From: Variovorax sp. PCZ-1
GTDB taxonomy: Bacteria; Pseudomonadota; Gammaproteobacteria; Burkholderiales; Burkholderiaceae_C
Direction: 5' to 3'
Length of the DNA: 64,000 nucleotides
Assembly: GCF_018413605.1 (NCBI RefSeq)
Contig: NZ_JAHCDN010000001.1
Span: forward strand, 2,042,296-2,106,295
Within the stretch, counting starts at the first letter, position 1; every line of letters begins with the position of its first letter. The translations under genes and the position numbers were made by a program. Positions 56,518-64,000 of this stretch are shown here, piece by piece. Under the pieces are notes generated by a model. It saw nothing but the letters and a program-made list of their open reading frames with translations. It did no database searches and was not told the DNA's origin.

Positions 56518-57186
56518 GTGGACATCAACAACATCATCCAGACCGCCTTGGTCTACGCTCTGCCCGTGATCTTTGCGATCACGATTCATGAGGCTGCACA
56601 CGCTTACGCAGCGCTGTACTTTGGCGACAAAACTGCCTACAGCCTAGGCCGCGTCACGCTCAATCCCATCAAGCATATTGATCCGATTGGTACGATTGCG
56701 ATGCCACTGCTGCTTTATTTCGCCACCAACGGCAGCTTCCTCTTTGGCTACGCCAAACCCGTACCTGTGCACTTCAGCGCACTGCGTAACCCGCGCCGCG
56801 ACACGGTTTGGGTCGTTTTCGCAGGCCCGGGTTCGAATTTGATTCAAGCTTTGCTCTGGGGTATTCTGTTTTACGCGCTTCAAATCGTGGGAATTGATGA
56901 GAAATTTTTCCTCTCGATGTGCAAGGCCGGCATGCTGGTGAATGTGGTGATGTTTGTGTTCAACCTGTTCCCGGTGCCGCCGCTGGATGGTGGGCGCATT
57001 GCTGTCGCGCTGCTGCCTTATCGCTTCTCCCAACCTCTGTCTCGTGTAGAGCCCTACGGCTTTTTCATTGTGATGGCCTTGGTGATTAGCGGGATTGCCA
57101 GCACCATTTGGATGCGCCCGTTGATGAACCTGACTTATGGCCTCTTAGACATCGTTTTGACCCCGATTCGCTTGCTGGCTTCTTGA
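56518..57186 (+). CDS. Site-2 protease family protein (M50 peptidase)
   Basis: The 222-residue membrane metalloprotease has the zinc motif HEAAH (ITIHEAAHAYAALYFGD) near 23-35 and the third-ligand segment NLFPVPPLDGGRI near 150, with four to six transmembrane segments. It cleaves substrates within the membrane; its target is unknown. The start is GTG 56518. It is followed 2 bases later by trpS, with which it is probably co-transcribed. Confidence 0.9.
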   Translation: MDINNIIQTALVYALPVIFAITIHEAAHAYAALYFGDKTAYSLGRVTLNPIKHIDPIGTIAMPLLLYFATNGSFLFGYAKPVPVHFSALRNPRRDTVWVVFAGPGSNLIQALLWGILFYALQIVGIDEKFFLSMCKAGMLVNVVMFVFNLFPVPPLDGGRIAVALLPYRFSQPLSRVEPYGFFIVMALVISGIASTIWMRPLMNLTYGLLDIVLTPIRLLAS

Positions 57187-57188
57187 AT

Positions 57189-58391
57189 ATGACAGACAAA
57201 AAACGCGTCCTCTCCGGTATGCGCCCCACCGGTGCATTGCATCTTGGCCACTACCATGGCGCTCTGAAAAACTGGGTTCGCTTGCAAAGCGAAATGGAAT
57301 GCTTTTATTTCGTGGCCGATTGGCATGCACTCACCACGCATTATGAAAATCCAGATGTGATTGAGGCATCTGTCTATGAAATGGTGATTGACTGGTTAGC
57401 CACGGGCATTGATCCCGAGCAATGCACGCTTTTCTTGCAAAGCCGCTTGCCTGAGCATGCCGAGCTGTTTACTTTGCTGGCCATGGGTACACCTCTGTCA
57501 TGGCTAGAGCGCGTCCCCACCTACAAAGACCAGCAACAACAACTCAAAGACAAAGATCTTTCCACCTACGGCTTTTTGGGCTATCCGCTTCTGCAAGCTG
57601 CTGACATCCTGATCTACAAGGCGCATTACGTTCCTGTGGGTGAAGACCAAGCCAGCCACGTTGAGCTGACACGAGAAGCTGCGCGCCGTTTCAACGATCT
57701 TTACGGCCGTCGCAAGACGGATGACGCAAAAACCGCCGCTTTACTGGAGAGCTTGCCCAAAGAAGATGCACGCTATATCAAGAGTATGGCCAAGAAACGC
57801 ACCGAACAAGGCGATGACACCGTGCTCGCCAAGCTGCCCGGCTTCCTGAGCAAATTTGAAACAATGGGCTCAGACGACAAAGCCCTGCTGACCTCCTTTG
57901 TTTCTGGCAAAGGCAAGGTGGTGCTCGTTGAGCCCGACGTCTTGCTCACAAACGCATCCAAGCTGCCGGGCTTAGACGGCAGAAAAATGAGCAAGAGCTA
58001 TGGCAATGCAATCGGAATTCGCGAGGAAGCAGCCAGCATCGAGAAAAAAGTGCGCGAAATGCCCACCGATCCGGCACGCGTCAAACGCACCGATGCTGGC
58101 AACCCCGAGAAATGCCCGGTTTGGCAGTTCCATCTCGTCTACTCTGATGAAAATCGCAAAAAATGGGTGACCGAAGGCTGCACGACGGCGGGCATTGGTT
58201 GTATAGAATGTAAAAAAACAGTCAGTGACGCGATCCTTCTGGAGCAACAGCCGATGTTGGATCGTGCCAAACCCTACATTGCAAACCCAGCACGGGTGCG
58301 CGAAATTGTGGACAATGGCTGTAGCAGAGCACAAGCTGTGGCGAAAAGCACCATGACAGATGTTCGTAAGGCTATGGGTTTAAATTATTAG
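57189..58391 (+). CDS. trpS: Tryptophanyl-tRNA synthetase
   Basis: The 400-residue class I synthetase charges tRNA-Trp. The ATP motif HLGHYHG (HIGH-type) is near 17-23 and KMSKS is in GRKMSKSYGN near 264. It is longer than the Escherichia coli enzyme (334 residues), as usual in Burkholderiales, with the extra C-terminal part TVSDAILLEQ and a Cys pair (CIECK). Start ATG 57189 follows the protease stop by 2 bases. Confidence 0.95.
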   Translation: MTDKKRVLSGMRPTGALHLGHYHGALKNWVRLQSEMECFYFVADWHALTTHYENPDVIEASVYEMVIDWLATGIDPEQCTLFLQSRLPEHAELFTLLAMGTPLSWLERVPTYKDQQQQLKDKDLSTYGFLGYPLLQAADILIYKAHYVPVGEDQASHVELTREAARRFNDLYGRRKTDDAKTAALLESLPKEDARYIKSMAKKRTEQGDDTVLAKLPGFLSKFETMGSDDKALLTSFVSGKGKVVLVEPDVLLTNASKLPGLDGRKMSKSYGNAIGIREEAASIEKKVREMPTDPARVKRTDAGNPEKCPVWQFHLVYSDENRKKWVTEGCTTAGIGCIECKKTVSDAILLEQQPMLDRAKPYIANPARVREIVDNGCSRAQAVAKSTMTDVRKAMGLNY

Positions 58392-58435
58392 GTTGCCGTA
58401 CAGCTGCTCAGTTCATCTGGCAGCGGAAAGTAGTT

Positions 58436-59032
58436 ATGAGGATTTTTGTTGTTGATGATCACCCCTTGATGCGTGAAGCTGTGGTGATGTTGTTTCGACG
58501 GATTGCACCAGACGCAACAATCGTAGAACTCGACCGCTTGACGCCGGTGATCAGCAAGGCGGCAGAAATGGGCATGCCGGATTTGCTCTGCTTAGATTTG
58601 AAGCTTCCCGACACTCATGGCGTGTCGGGCGTTCGCGAGATGCGTGCGAAATTCCCACACGTGCCTATCGTTGTGCTTTCTGCCTCACCAGCCAGTGATT
58701 TTGAAGACCTGAGCATTGACGCAGGTGCAGATCTGTATCTCGAGAAATCCTCTGGCGCGATGCATTTGACGCAAGCTCTTCGAGTCTTGGTAAGTACCGA
58801 TAGCGAGAGCACAGATACCTCTAACCGCCTTGCCTCTCCAGAAAAGTTATCTCGCCGCCAGCGCGAGCTGCTCAAGCACTTGGATCGAGGTTTAAGCAAC
58901 CGCGAATTGGCCGAGTTGATGGAGATCAGTGAGCACACGGTCAAAGTTCACTTATGGCGTTTATTTCGCCGCTTGTCGGTTAAAAATCGCTCGCAGGCCG
59001 TTCACTGGGCACGTACACGCGGCATCATTTGA
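58436..59032 (+). CDS. LuxR-type response regulator
   Basis: The 198-residue regulator has a receiver domain (IFVVDDHPLMREAVVMLF; phosphoacceptor Asp in LLCLDLKLPDTHG near 46) and a C-terminal LuxR helix-turn-helix (SRRQRELLKHLDRGLSNRELAELMEIS; HTVKVHLWRLFRRLSVKNR). GGAAAG precedes the ATG. The sensor kinase at 59047-60495 converges on it, with 14 bases between stops, and is its likely partner. Confidence 0.92.
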   Translation: MRIFVVDDHPLMREAVVMLFRRIAPDATIVELDRLTPVISKAAEMGMPDLLCLDLKLPDTHGVSGVREMRAKFPHVPIVVLSASPASDFEDLSIDAGADLYLEKSSGAMHLTQALRVLVSTDSESTDTSNRLASPEKLSRRQRELLKHLDRGLSNRELAELMEISEHTVKVHLWRLFRRLSVKNRSQAVHWARTRGII

Positions 59033-59046
59033 CTCTAGGTTATGGC

Positions 59047-60495
59047 CTATGCCAGCAGTGGCATAGGTGCACTGGTTGATGACTGCTTGCTATGGCGTGA
59101 AAGTTGTATTTCCAACCTGCAGCGTGTGCCTTGACCCAACACAGAATGTAATGTCACAACGTGACCCAATGCGCGGCACAGGCGTTGCACGATTGCCAGC
59201 CCTAAACCGAAGCTATCAGCCGTACCCTCATGCGTCGGCGCACGATAGAATTCTTTGAACACATGCGGTAAATGCTCTGGAGAGATCCCCAACCCGCTGT
59301 CGATGATCTCGAGCATGAGCTTGCCGCCTTCGACTTGGGCAGAAAGCGTCACACCACCTTTCTCTGTGTAGCGGATCGCATTGGCTAACAGGTTAGAGGT
59401 AATTCGTCGAAGCAAAACACCATCGCTGTACACAGTCGCTTGGACGGGGTAGGTGCGCAGTACCAGGCCTTTGGCATGCGCGGCTGGAGCGAACTGCACT
59501 GCCATTTCTTCGATCAACGCCGCAATATCGACCTCATCCAAATTCACTGGAATCGCGCCCGCTTCAATTCGCGCGAAATCAAACAGGCTATTGAACAAGG
59601 TATTGACTGAATCTGTGGCAGCAAGAATCTTAGGAATCACACTGTCTGCCAATTGCGGCTCATTACGCAACCAATCGGCGTAGAAAGCCAAAGCGTGCAC
59701 AGGCTGCCGCAGATCATGTGCGGCACTGGCCAGCAAGTTGTTTTTCGTCTGCACTGCTTCTGTGGCAGCTTGAGTTTGCTGGCGAAGCGAGCGAATCAGC
59801 TGCTCGTTACCGAATTGCGCGCTGTAGCTGCTGCGCTGCAAATAATTCAAGTGCTTTCCCAAATACAAAATCAGCACCCAGAAAAGCACGATCAGGAGTA
59901 TGAAGATCATCGACTCACGGCTGGGAAAAGCCGGCCATTGCTTCAGCCAGTTGACCACAAAGCCTGCAGCAGATGTGAAAGACAGCGCATGAGAGAAATC
60001 ACGCTGACACTTCAGATTAGCCGCCATCAATGCAGCACCCGTCGCACCCATGCCTACCAGGATCATCAAGTACAAGTATTCGTTGGCGTGAGACGCCATC
60101 TCGTGAAAGAGAACGATTGGCAGGGCAAAGATGCATGCACTGGCTGGCCAGCTCCAGCCGTGCTTACGAAAAAACCCAGAGATGTCAGCATCTGCTCCGG
60201 TGATCAGCCGTAAATCCATCATGGCTTTGAAGGCGCGTATCGTATGGCGTCGATAGGCCATGGTGAGTGTGTAGGCCAGCGCCCAAACCGCCAGGCCCAC
60301 AGTATTGACATGGCCATAGAGCAAAAAAATCGTGAGTACCATCACCAGGGTGCCTGCACGCAGTGTGGCAGCGGCATTGCGCATGAAATCTTGCGCCAAA
60401 CGCTCGTTTACCCAACGATCCAAAGAATCCGCAGGCTGTTCGTCTTGCACGGAGGCAACATAGCTGTCAACAAATTCGAGGTCAGGTTGCTGCAT
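59047..60495 (-). CDS. Membrane sensor histidine kinase
   Basis: The 482-residue kinase has about six N-terminal transmembrane segments (residues 40-215), a HisKA domain with phosphoacceptor His in SAAHDLRQPVHALAFYADWL near 257, and an ATPase domain (ITSNLLANAIRYTEKGGV; DSGLGISPEHL; GLGLAIVQRLC). The sensor part has no recognised fold. It is convergent with the response regulator at 58436, an unusual opposite-strand layout for a pair, so pairing is inference. Confidence 0.9.
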   Translation of the reverse strand: MQQPDLEFVDSYVASVQDEQPADSLDRWVNERLAQDFMRNAAATLRAGTLVMVLTIFLLYGHVNTVGLAVWALAYTLTMAYRRHTIRAFKAMMDLRLITGADADISGFFRKHGWSWPASACIFALPIVLFHEMASHANEYLYLMILVGMGATGAALMAANLKCQRDFSHALSFTSAAGFVVNWLKQWPAFPSRESMIFILLIVLFWVLILYLGKHLNYLQRSSYSAQFGNEQLIRSLRQQTQAATEAVQTKNNLLASAAHDLRQPVHALAFYADWLRNEPQLADSVIPKILAATDSVNTLFNSLFDFARIEAGAIPVNLDEVDIAALIEEMAVQFAPAAHAKGLVLRTYPVQATVYSDGVLLRRITSNLLANAIRYTEKGGVTLSAQVEGGKLMLEIIDSGLGISPEHLPHVFKEFYRAPTHEGTADSFGLGLAIVQRLCRALGHVVTLHSVLGQGTRCRLEIQLSRHSKQSSTSAPMPLLA

Positions 60496-60585
60496 TCAAT
60501 CACTGTAGCAGGAAGATCAATGCCGGCAAAGAGATTGCTGGATTCTCCGAACAATTGAGTGCGAACGCCTCCCTCTCAGCCATAA

Positions 60586-60612
60586 AAAAAGCACCCTATG
60601 AGAGTGCTTTTT
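60586..60612. terminator. Bidirectional terminator beside the island boundary
   Basis: AAAAAGCAC (60586-60594) pairs with GTGCTTTTT (60604-60612) around a 9-base loop, with runs of A on the left and T on the right, so it can work on both strands. It is followed by the tRNA-like 12-mer at 60616-60627. Confidence 0.75.
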
Positions 60613-60615
60613 AAC

Positions 60616-60627
60616 TGGCGGAGAGGG
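60616..60627 (-). other. Candidate attachment site: fragment of a tRNA-Ser 3' end
   Basis: On the minus strand CCCTCTCCGCCA equals the 3' end (with CCA) typical of Burkholderiales tRNA-Ser genes, followed by a tRNA-like terminator. No tRNA body precedes it. Together with the integrase at 60792 it suggests the left end of an island that inserted into tRNA-Ser. A second tRNA-Ser-like 20-mer in the opposite sense (60563-60582, about 17 of 20 matches by my reading) extends the same inverted repeat, which weakens a simple reading. Confidence 0.4.
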
Positions 60628-60791
60628 CGTCTCCATCAATGCCTCCCCTATGCACAATCATATCCTATCAACATCTCGCCAAGTAGTTGATTCGACTCGC
60701 TTTTCAGAACTCTTGCTTCTTTCATGTTCTCGCAACTCATGGCAAGGATTCTCTTTGCAATGCGAGAATAAATGTATATAGAATAGTGTAT

Positions 60792-62135
60792 ATGAAAAGC
60801 ACCGCCTCTGAAAAAAATACAAGTCCATCCGTCGAACAGAAAACTGAACCTGCTGCACACAGCCGCGCACGGGAACGTTTTACGGCAGTTGCTGTCCGGA
60901 ATCTGAGTACCCCCGGCTTTCACCATGATGGCGCTGGACTTTATCTTCAAGTCAGTAAAAGCGGTAGCAAGTCGTGGGCGTTCCGATATACGCTCAACAA
61001 ACAAATCCATTTCATGGGGCTAGGCTCATATCCAGACTGGTCACTGGCAGAGGCTCGTGACCGGGCACGCCGTTGCCGTCAACTGCTAGACGACGGTATT
61101 GACCCCATAACCCAGCGCAACGAAGAGCGGCATGCGCGAGAAATCGCTGAGGCCAACGCCAAAAAACTGGCTCGAACATTCAAGCAATGCGCAGAGGAGT
61201 ACCACGCGCTACACAAAGATGATTGGAAGAACAAAAAGCATAGTGCCCAATGGATCAACACCCTTACGACCTATGCCTTCCCCCATTTTGGCCAAAAGCC
61301 TGTTAGCGACATCACCAGCGACCACATCCGCGATGCACTCAAAACCGAGTGGAAAAAGAAATCCGAAACTTTGAGCCGTGTCCTACAGCGGATTCGTACT
61401 GTCATCAACTATGCTGCGGCAATGGGCTACTGCGCTGGGCTAGACAGCGAAGCATGGGCGCAAATCAAGATGACACTTGGCAAACAGAAAGAGGCCACCA
61501 ACTTCGCCTCGTGTCCTTATGAACAAGTGGGCGCGGTTATGAAAGCAGTGATGAACAGCACATCATCGGACACCGTCAAGTTGGCTTTCCAGTTCATTGT
61601 CTTGAATGCCTCACGCTCAGGTGAAGTGCGCGGCGCAGTATGGGAAGAAATCGACTTGGCTAAACGAATCTGGAAAATCCCTCCAGAACGCATGAAGGCC
61701 AACCGAGAACACAGCGTACCGTTGTCGAACGAGGCATGGTCGGTGCTTGAGCAAGCCAAGTTGCTTCAACCACAGAATCTGTTGGACGGTAAAAAGCTCA
61801 CAGGTCTGATTTTCCCCAACACCAAGAAGACCGCCCTTAGCGACATGACGTTCACCCAGTTTCTCCGTCGAATGCACCTTTCACATACGACACATGGATT
61901 TCGCGCTTCGTTCCGTACTTGGGGAGCAGCGGAAACAAAATACGAGCACGAGCTTTTGGAATTCTCATTGGCACACATCGTAGGCGATAAGACAGAGCGA
62001 GCATATCAACGATCTGATATGGTTGAACGACGCAGGCAACTTATGCAAGACTGGGCGGACTACATTCACAGCAAGCGAGATGAGCCGTTGACTTTGATTC
62101 CAAGCCCGAAGAAAGCGACGACTAAAAAAACCTGA
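60792..62135 (+). CDS. Tyrosine recombinase/integrase (P4 type)
   Basis: The 447-residue integrase has an N-terminal arm-binding domain of DUF4102 type (AVAVRNLSTPGFHHDGAGLYLQVSKSGSKSWAFRY), a core-binding domain near 125-220, and the catalytic tetrad Arg (NASRSGEVRGAVWEEI near 280), His-x-x-Arg (THGFRASFRTW near 372), His (LAHIVGDKTERAY) and nucleophile Tyr near 405. The start is ATG 60792, as longer upstream frames lack domain sequence. This class usually integrates at tRNA 3' ends, fitting the adjacent tRNA-like site. Composition is a little more AT-rich than the chromosome to its left. Confidence 0.92.
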   Translation: MKSTASEKNTSPSVEQKTEPAAHSRARERFTAVAVRNLSTPGFHHDGAGLYLQVSKSGSKSWAFRYTLNKQIHFMGLGSYPDWSLAEARDRARRCRQLLDDGIDPITQRNEERHAREIAEANAKKLARTFKQCAEEYHALHKDDWKNKKHSAQWINTLTTYAFPHFGQKPVSDITSDHIRDALKTEWKKKSETLSRVLQRIRTVINYAAAMGYCAGLDSEAWAQIKMTLGKQKEATNFASCPYEQVGAVMKAVMNSTSSDTVKLAFQFIVLNASRSGEVRGAVWEEIDLAKRIWKIPPERMKANREHSVPLSNEAWSVLEQAKLLQPQNLLDGKKLTGLIFPNTKKTALSDMTFTQFLRRMHLSHTTHGFRASFRTWGAAETKYEHELLEFSLAHIVGDKTERAYQRSDMVERRRQLMQDWADYIHSKRDEPLTLIPSPKKATTKKT

Positions 62136-62146
62136 AGAATTAAGTG

Positions 62147-63157
62147 CTACCTGCTTTTGCGTTGAGATTTTTTCATTGCCTGAAATTCACGCTCAGAGAG
62201 TTCAGTAAGTGTGGGCGGTCGTCCGCGCGGTGTTTGAACAAAATGGCCGAGTACAGGCTTTAACGTGCTGACCGCATACCTTCCGACAGCTTTGTATTTG
62301 CCCTGAAGAAACTCGATCAAAGCAGGCGGGCTCAATGACGTTGAGTAAGGGCGATTGTCACTACTGCCTTTAATGACATTTGATTGCCGACTCTCAACAT
62401 AATGCTCCAGCGCTGATTGAACAGCATCAACGCATCCAGGTCCGTATCGCGTTCGTAGAACATAGATGTTGCGGCGCTTACCGGGCTTGCTTGGCTTTGA
62501 TGGCGCTACTTTGTGAATCTCTATGGATTCTTCCAAATTGCGTTTTGACTTACGTTGCGCTACCTTGTCATCAGGAACAGGTTTTACCTTGGTCTTAGCT
62601 TTGATGATTGAATGAGTTTCAACAATCCACTCTAAGGCGTGTGCCCGTTGGACAATCCTCTCAGGAAGATCACCAACTGCAAGGTCAAGTGCTGTGCAGC
62701 CAAGCTTACCAGTAGGCTCATGCTTCGGGCCGAAGTAATCCTGCTTCTTTGTACTCCAGCACTTGTACAAAAAGTACTTACCTTCTGCCTCGTTTGCGGA
62801 CTGCCACAAATTCAATTCATCCATTGCATGCGCTTGGATAGAGAACTGCAAAGCTTTGAAAGAGCGTATCCAAAGCGGTGGAGGCCACAAAAGGTCTGGT
62901 GACAAATTACGTTCGCGCATGTGCTCGTCTAAGCGCGAAAGAATATGCGAGAGATGTGGTGTTGCTTCTCGCAAAACCTCATCTTGCAGCAACGCACCTT
63001 TTGCGCCATCAAACCAAGACTCAAGCCTTGAATTGATACGTCTTGCGAGAAAACCATCTTCTCGCATCTGCTTGCCGTCACACAGCAAATACTGCACAGC
63101 TTGCCGTGCTGACCACATGGTTTCCCACAGATCAGATTGTACTATTTTATTCATCAT
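62147..63157 (-). CDS. Unrecognised protein of the putative genomic island
   Basis: The 336-residue soluble protein converges on the integrase, with 11 bases between stops. I do not recognise a family. It is rich in Lys/Arg in the middle (KTKVKPVPDDKVAQRKSKRN, residues 190-230) and has a C-terminal helical stretch with GPGCVDAVQSALEHYV and GRPPTLTELSEREFQAM. The basic character may suggest nucleic-acid binding, but this is only a guess. No signal peptide or membrane segment is seen. A second ATG, one codon on, could also be the start. Confidence 0.7.
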   Translation of the reverse strand: MMNKIVQSDLWETMWSARQAVQYLLCDGKQMREDGFLARRINSRLESWFDGAKGALLQDEVLREATPHLSHILSRLDEHMRERNLSPDLLWPPPLWIRSFKALQFSIQAHAMDELNLWQSANEAEGKYFLYKCWSTKKQDYFGPKHEPTGKLGCTALDLAVGDLPERIVQRAHALEWIVETHSIIKAKTKVKPVPDDKVAQRKSKRNLEESIEIHKVAPSKPSKPGKRRNIYVLRTRYGPGCVDAVQSALEHYVESRQSNVIKGSSDNRPYSTSLSPPALIEFLQGKYKAVGRYAVSTLKPVLGHFVQTPRGRPPTLTELSEREFQAMKKSQRKSR

Positions 63158-63273
63158 TACCTAATTTCATACCTATTTTCATGCAGTCCACTATAGCATC
63201 TGTAAATAGGTTGCGCTAGGGGATAGTGGCGCAATTCGCGCTACGCGATCTAGCTTCTCTCAAGGAGATTTTC

Positions 63274-64000
63274 ATGAAAAAAATCTTGAAAACAAAATCG
63301 CTGCCAACTTTGGCGGTAATGCATAACCCCATCAGCCTTTCCACTGGCTTGACAGTGGTTCTCGTCGATGGCGCAGGCGATAGTGAAGTAGCACGTCAAG
63401 TAATGGCACAGCAGGTTATGAACGGCGGTGCAGATTTAGGCATTCAGTTTCCCAAGCCCAAAGTCATCCGCACATGGCACACAGGTGGTGAACGCAACAA
63501 AGCCCACGTCGAAGCTGCTAACAACATCTACCCCGAACCACCCGTTGGTGTTAAACGCTTTGTCCGTAGCCTTGAAGTGGATCACCGCTTTAATTGGTTG
63601 TCGGATGCCGCCTTCATGGTGATTGGCAAAACCATCAGGGGAACCGAAAAGCAAAGCGCACAAGGCGATTGGAACGTCATTCTGCAAAATGGCGTGACGC
63701 TTGACGATCCCGGCACGATGCACGCCTTGTTCAAACTGCGCCAAGTGGCAAAGACCGCAGGCAATCACGTCATGGTCATCATTGGCGGTGTCAACAAGCT
63801 CCAAGATGCCGCTGAAAAATTGTTCCCAATGTGCGATGAGGTCATCACCATCGAAGCATGCGAAGCTGATCCTGAAACGCATAGCGCTTTCAAGATCGCA
63901 ATTCCCAGCCTGCACCACAGCCATCAATTTGGCAAGGGTGCGGTTATGGCATCGTTGGCGCGTTTTCAAGGCAAGTTCAAATTCAAAATTGAACCCTTCA
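63274..64000 (+). CDS. Unrecognised island protein, cut by the right edge
   Basis: About 242 residues are visible from ATG 63274, preceded by AAGGAGAT (a good Shine-Dalgarno). The N-terminal part GLTVVLVDGAGDSEVARQVM looks like a beta strand and helix of a P-loop-type fold, but the loop lacks GxxxxGK(S/T). A second hydrophobic strand, HVMVIIGGVNKLQDA near 170-185, is in the place of a Walker B strand without acidic residues. This is only a fold guess. It is divergent from the gene at 62147, with 116 bases between starts. Confidence 0.65.
   Translation, partial: MKKILKTKSLPTLAVMHNPISLSTGLTVVLVDGAGDSEVARQVMAQQVMNGGADLGIQFPKPKVIRTWHTGGERNKAHVEAANNIYPEPPVGVKRFVRSLEVDHRFNWLSDAAFMVIGKTIRGTEKQSAQGDWNVILQNGVTLDDPGTMHALFKLRQVAKTAGNHVMVIIGGVNKLQDAAEKLFPMCDEVITIEACEADPETHSAFKIAIPSLHHSHQFGKGAVMASLARFQGKFKFKIEPF

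Noticed and set aside
60563..60660. A complete tRNA gene at the integrase side
   Set aside because: Only 12-20 bases resembling a tRNA-Ser 3' end are present. No acceptor 5' half, D-arm or anticodon arm could be found on either strand.

Overview
The window looks like a chromosomal segment of a betaproteobacterium of the order Burkholderiales, most likely Comamonadaceae or a close relative. This is inferred from gene content and order: divergent rluD/bamD, scpB-rluB, the YciO - site-2 protease - trpS run, a puuD-type urate oxidase with molybdenum xanthine dehydrogenase, gcdH and ilvD. No rRNA gene is present to settle it. Base composition is moderately GC-rich, except for an AT-rich methyltransferase island near 29.6-30.6 kb and the somewhat AT-richer right end.

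Left region (1-13.6 kb): a catabolic gene cluster. A tandem SnoaL/NTF2-fold protein (cut by the left edge) is divergent from a long same-strand run: a histidinol-dehydrogenase-family alcohol dehydrogenase, a short-chain dehydrogenase, a LacI-type regulator, a second tandem SnoaL/NTF2 protein, a complete sugar-type (CUT1) ABC importer, an alpha/beta hydrolase, a tandem cupin protein, a MetE-like methyltransferase, an HpcH/HpaI aldolase and a gluconokinase. Two operator-like palindromes lie in the divergent region. The substrate is unknown to me, and the combination is the best candidate here for an undescribed pathway.

Middle region (14-38 kb): glutaryl-CoA dehydrogenase, a DUF4394 lipoprotein, a periplasmic glutathione peroxidase, a tight moaA - oxygenase - metallopeptidase - mobA - eptA operon, ilvD, an RND efflux pair, NDH-2, the methyltransferase, rluB-scpB, rluD/bamD and a GlcD-type FAD dehydrogenase, followed by a 0.5 kb gene-free stretch rich in inverted repeats. 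Purine region (37.6-49.6 kb): puuD, rhlE, xdhC, a VapBC-type toxin-antitoxin pair, a two-component system, an unknown exported protein, xdhB and xdhA. The Moco genes moaA and mobA at 17-20 kb supply the cofactor that XDH needs.

Right region (49.7-64 kb): an IPT/BNR-repeat lipoprotein, DUF2256, pyrG, a PHP phosphoesterase, an EamA transporter, YciO, an M50 protease, trpS and a second two-component system. From about 60.6 kb a probable genomic island begins: a fragment resembling the 3' end of a tRNA-Ser, a P4-type tyrosine integrase, and two unrecognised genes, the last cut by the right edge.

The most striking feature at whole-window scale is a dispersed 40-65 bp repeat family. I found fifteen copies between 2.6 and 54.9 kb and none in the putative island. 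Eleven of them lie inside or at the end of protein-coding genes, read in frame without stopping translation, reminiscent of Rickettsia palindromic elements.
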